From: CAVPHV01 sp964465915
Lineage (GTDB): Bacteria > Actinomycetota > Acidimicrobiia > Spongiisociales > UBA5794
Direction of reading: 5' to 3'
Assembly (NCBI GenBank): GCA_964465915.1
Contig: CAYXMJ010000141.1
Span: 1 to 8,336, forward strand
DNA: 8,336 bases
Positions 6,609 to 8,336 of this stretch are shown one piece after another. A program made the translations under genes and the position numbers. The first letter of the stretch is position 1, and each line of letters opens with the position of its first letter. The notes beneath the pieces were generated by a model. The model was not told the origin of the DNA. It searched no databases and saw nothing but the letters and a program-made list of their open reading frames with translations.

Positions 6609-6614
6609 ACGGTA
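6609..6614 (-). promoter_or_regulatory. Possible leaderless -10 box of proX
   Basis: The minus strand reads TACCGT at 6614-6609, ending 7 nt before the ATG at 6601. TANNNT at this distance is the pattern for transcripts that start on the A of the start codon, common in actinobacteria, and it would explain the absent ribosome site. A short motif in GC-rich DNA is weak evidence by itself. Confidence 0.35.
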
Positions 6615-6644
6615 GCGGGTAGTCCGATTGGGACCGAGCCTGCG

Positions 6645-6668
6645 AGGGTCAGGGCTTGCCCTGACCCT
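6645..6668. repeat. Perfect 11-bp inverted repeat across the DUF5667-like stop codon
   Basis: AGGGTCAGGGC (6645-6655) and GCCCTGACCCT (6658-6668) are exact reverse complements separated by TT. The repeat contains the last codons and the stop (6649-6651) of the DUF5667-like gene. In RNA it forms a 9-10 bp GC-rich stem with a small loop but no U-tract follows, so it may be an atypical terminator, a 3'-end stabiliser or a protein-binding palindrome in the proX leader region. Confidence 0.7.
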
Positions 6669-7566
6669 TCCCGTCGTCCGCACCGGAGCCGCCGCCCTGG
6701 TCGGCGCCGTTGGTGCCGTCGCCTCCGCTGCCGCTGTCTCCGTTGCCGTTCTCGCCCCCGCCGTCGCCTCCGCTGCCGCTGTCTCCGTTGCCGTTCTCGC
6801 CCCCGCCGTCGCCCGCGCCCGATCCTGGGGGTTCTGGGTCCGCGCCGTCATCGTCGCCGGGTCGACCTTCGTCCGGTCCGGTGTTGCCGGCGCGGTCACG
6901 ATCTCTGTCCCGCACTCGGTCGAGGTCGGCATCTTCGGGCGGTTCGCCGGGTCCCGACCCCGGTACCTGATCTGAGCCGGGGGAGTCGGGATTGCCAACT
7001 CCAGGGCCGGACTCGGACTTGGAGCTGGGGCCGGGGCCGATGAAGGGAGCGCCAGAGCCCGGCAAGGACGAGCCGGCGCCGCCCCTGATCCGCTGCCGGG
7101 TGCGCAATCGAATCCGTTGCTGGGCTTGGTCCAGACGAGGAGCGAGATCTCCCGGGTCTTCGAGCTCGGCCACCGCAACGGTGGCGCGATCCGCGGTCTC
7201 CGCAATGAGGTTGTCGCCGGCGTCGCGATCGAGCAACACCTCGAGCTCTTCGATGCGATGTATCGCGATGAGGTCATGGTCGATCCAACCTCGCATACGC
7301 TCGGTCAACTGCTTGACGGGATAGAGGCCCTCGCCCGGCACCGAACCCTCGGCCGCCACCGCCGCCCCTACCGGAACCACCACGATGGTGAGGGTGGCGA
7401 GCGCGGTGGCCAGGCGGCGGCGGAGGCCGAGGCGGGTCGGGGCTACGGTGGTAGGCGCAGCCCGCAGCGCCTCACCCACTTGGGCAAGATGCCGCTCCCG
7501 AACCCCCTCGTCGATTTCGGTCTGGTAGGCGGCCAACCGCTGCATCGGATCGTTGGTGGGGGTCAT
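6649..7566 (-). CDS. DUF5667-like single-pass membrane protein, partner of the ECF sigma factor
   Basis: A 305-residue protein. Residues 1-50 form a soluble, probably cytoplasmic segment (MTPTNDPMQRLAAYQTEIDE..., then HLAQVGEALRAAP) with no zinc anti-sigma Cys/His motif. One membrane helix spans about 52-72 (LATALATLTIVVVPVGAAVAA). Just outside is EGSVPGEGLYPVKQLTERMRG (73-93), the hallmark of DUF5667 proteins, followed by an acidic helical region to about 155. The rest is low complexity: Gly/Pro/Ser, an Arg/Asp patch (RVRDRDRDR, 217-225), then a Gly/Asp/Asn tail with two identical 15-residue repeats (GDGGGENGNGDSGSG). The ATG overlaps the sigma stop by ATGA and has AGGTGGGG (7576-7569) as ribosome site, so the two are translated together. 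By position it is a candidate anti-sigma factor or a sigma-controlled envelope protein; direct inhibition is unproven. Confidence 0.85.
   Translation of the reverse strand: MTPTNDPMQRLAAYQTEIDEGVRERHLAQVGEALRAAPTTVAPTRLGLRRRLATALATLTIVVVPVGAAVAAEGSVPGEGLYPVKQLTERMRGWIDHDLIAIHRIEELEVLLDRDAGDNLIAETADRATVAVAELEDPGDLAPRLDQAQQRIRLRTRQRIRGGAGSSLPGSGAPFIGPGPSSKSESGPGVGNPDSPGSDQVPGSGPGEPPEDADLDRVRDRDRDRAGNTGPDEGRPGDDDGADPEPPGSGAGDGGGENGNGDSGSGGDGGGENGNGDSGSGGDGTNGADQGGGSGADDGKGQGKP
6715..6804 (-). repeat. Perfect 45-bp tandem repeat in the Gly/Asp/Asn tail
   Basis: Copies at 6715-6759 and 6760-6804 are identical, and the first 9 bases of a third follow (6805-6813). The 45-bp unit keeps frame and encodes 15 residues rich in Gly, Asp, Asn and Ser. 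Exact identity including silent sites suggests recent or ongoing expansion, so copy number may vary between strains. Confidence 0.93.
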
Positions 7567-8111
7567 CGCCCCACCTCGGACACGGCAAGGAGGTTGCGCA
7601 GCCGACGTTCGGCGCGAGCAGTGGCGGCATATACCGCGGTGCGGTTGCTGCCGACAACGGCGGCGGTTTCCTCGCCGTCGAGGCCGACGACATGGCGCAA
7701 CACCAACAGTGTTTGCTGGCGGGGAGTGAGCTGCGCCATGGCATCGGCAAGAGCAGGGTCGGTGTCGAGCGTGCCGTGCGGAGCCGGCTCGTCACCGACC
7801 TCTGGAATAGTCGCCGTGGGATCCTCCGGCCGTCGGGCCCGCCGCCGGATCTCGTCGAGACAGGTGAACCGGATGCTACGGAACAGCCAGGCGCGTAGCG
7901 ACCGGCCATCGCCCTTGATCTTGGGCGCTGCTTGAACCAGTTCGAGAAAGGCTTGCTGGACGGCATCCTCGGCAAAGCGCTGATCCCGCACCATGCCGTT
8001 GGCGAAGGAAGCCAGCACATTGGCAGTCTGATGGTATGCCGTGGCGAAGGCCGCCTCATTGCCGATTCGGATACCGTCCATGATCTCGTCCAGTTCTGGG
8101 TAATCGCTCAC
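7563..8111 (-). CDS. ECF-type (sigma-70 family) RNA polymerase sigma factor
   Basis: A 182-residue protein with only regions 2 and 4, as in extracytoplasmic-function sigma factors. Region 2 covers about 20-94: AEDAVQQAFLELVQ (48-61, core-binding helix) and AWLFRSIRFTCLDEIRRRARR (74-94, -10 recognition). After a Pro/Asp-rich linker, region 4 covers about 119-175: LTPRQQTLLVLRHVVGLDGE leading into the helix-turn-helix SNRTAVYAATARAERRL that reads the -35 box. The start is GTG at 8111; the upstream ribosome site is poor, and the alternative ATG at residue 11 (8081) would trim only the N-terminal tail. It overlaps the downstream DUF5667-like gene by ATGA, the usual sigma/regulator pairing. No GGAAC-type ECF promoter was found upstream, so autoregulation is not shown. 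I cannot assign the ECF subgroup. Confidence 0.94.
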   Translation of the reverse strand: MSDYPELDEIMDGIRIGNEAAFATAYHQTANVLASFANGMVRDQRFAEDAVQQAFLELVQAAPKIKGDGRSLRAWLFRSIRFTCLDEIRRRARRPEDPTATIPEVGDEPAPHGTLDTDPALADAMAQLTPRQQTLLVLRHVVGLDGEETAAVVGSNRTAVYAATARAERRLRNLLAVSEVGR

Positions 8112-8132
8112 CCCCGACCGTCCCGGCGGTCC

Positions 8133-8336
8133 CTACACGAGGAACGCGCTTGCCACGCGGGTCCGGTAGTGGAATTGCCACATGTAGCGGAGTGCCGCCT
8201 GCATGCTTTCGGCGTCGGCCCAACAGTCTCCATCTCCGAGATGCTGCCACAGCTGCTGGCGAACCTGGTCACGTTGGCGCTCGCGGGTCTGGTCTTGGTC
8301 GCATTCGGCTGAGGGGTCTTGGCACTCCTCGGCGTG
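8133..8336 (-). CDS. C-terminal fragment of an unrecognised Gln/Asp-rich protein (5' end beyond window)
   Basis: The frame is open from the right edge for 67 codons to TAG at 8133-8135, ending 21 nt before the sigma-factor start and on the same strand. About three quarters of its codons end in G or C. The visible part begins with a charged stretch rich in Gln, Asp, Glu and Arg with two Cys (AEECQDPSAECDQDQTRERQ), then QQLWQHLGDGDCWADAESMQ and a Trp/Tyr-containing end (ALRYMWQFHYRTRVASAFLV). The aromatic residues and lack of Pro/Ser/Arg clutter make it more protein-like than the other minus frames. I recognise no family, and another open frame ends at the sigma start, so the choice is not certain. 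Confidence 0.45.
   Translation of the reverse strand, partial: HAEECQDPSAECDQDQTRERQRDQVRQQLWQHLGDGDCWADAESMQAALRYMWQFHYRTRVASAFLV

Noticed and set aside
7932..8312. Plus-strand ORF ending in a hydrophobic helix (LVTLALAGLVLVAFG)
   Set aside because: It is antisense to the sigma factor and to the Gln/Asp-rich fragment. Asp and Gln codons read backwards give Val and Leu, so the apparent membrane helix is an artefact.
8109..8336. Another open minus frame ending in TGA that overlaps the sigma GTG by GTGA
   Set aside because: The overlap is tempting, but its product is Ser/Thr/Arg/Pro clutter typical of shadow frames. The frame ending at 8133 has a more protein-like composition. It cannot be fully excluded.

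Overview
The window is GC-rich with strongly GC-biased third codon positions. Its style suggests an actinomycetote, most likely class Acidimicrobiia: Thr-rich spacers after N-terminal anchors, a DUF5667-type protein coupled to an ECF sigma factor, a WXG-like actinobacterial polymorphic-toxin architecture, and GTG/TTG starts. This assignment is an inference from style, not from a marker gene. I see no rRNA, tRNA, CRISPR array, insertion sequence or attachment site.

Left part (1-2393): a divergent locus. On the minus strand, a 49-codon small gene (528-379) with a near-perfect Shine-Dalgarno overlaps by GTGA the start of a membrane-anchored, Thr-rich protein (382 to beyond base 1). On the plus strand, a 592-residue protein (615-2393) has a WXG100-like N-terminus, a long helical middle, a pretoxin-like hydrophobic segment and a short C-terminal module. 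It looks like an actinobacterial polymorphic toxin/ESX-type substrate, but no immunity gene follows it. The two transcription units appear to start from overlapping back-to-back promoters around 542-580.

Middle (2400-6103): a large UvrD/PcrA-type superfamily 1 helicase on the minus strand (5159-2400) has an N-terminal extension of about 180 residues, a Tudor-like region and a C-terminal HRDC domain. It meets the toxin-like gene tail to tail with 6 bp between them. Divergent from it is a secreted protein (5311-5928) with an acidic mature domain and a Lys/Pro-rich basic tail built partly from a 42-bp tandem duplication. It ends in a strong hairpin terminator, and a second hairpin lies before the next convergent gene.

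Right part (6104-8336), all minus strand: a C-terminal fragment of an unknown Gln/Asp-rich protein (edge to 8133), an ECF sigma factor (8111-7563), an ATGA-coupled DUF5667-like single-pass protein with a Gly/Asp/Asn-rich exported tail containing a perfect 45-bp tandem repeat (7566-6649), and a ProX/YbaK-type Ala-tRNA(Pro) editing protein (6601-6104) that may have its own leaderless promoter. The sigma/DUF5667 pair is probably a regulatory module acting at the membrane. ProX is a housekeeping translation-fidelity gene that happens to follow it. The best candidates for something undescribed are the toxin-like gene with its divergent small-gene/anchored-protein operon, and the two exported proteins with opposite-charge repetitive tails.
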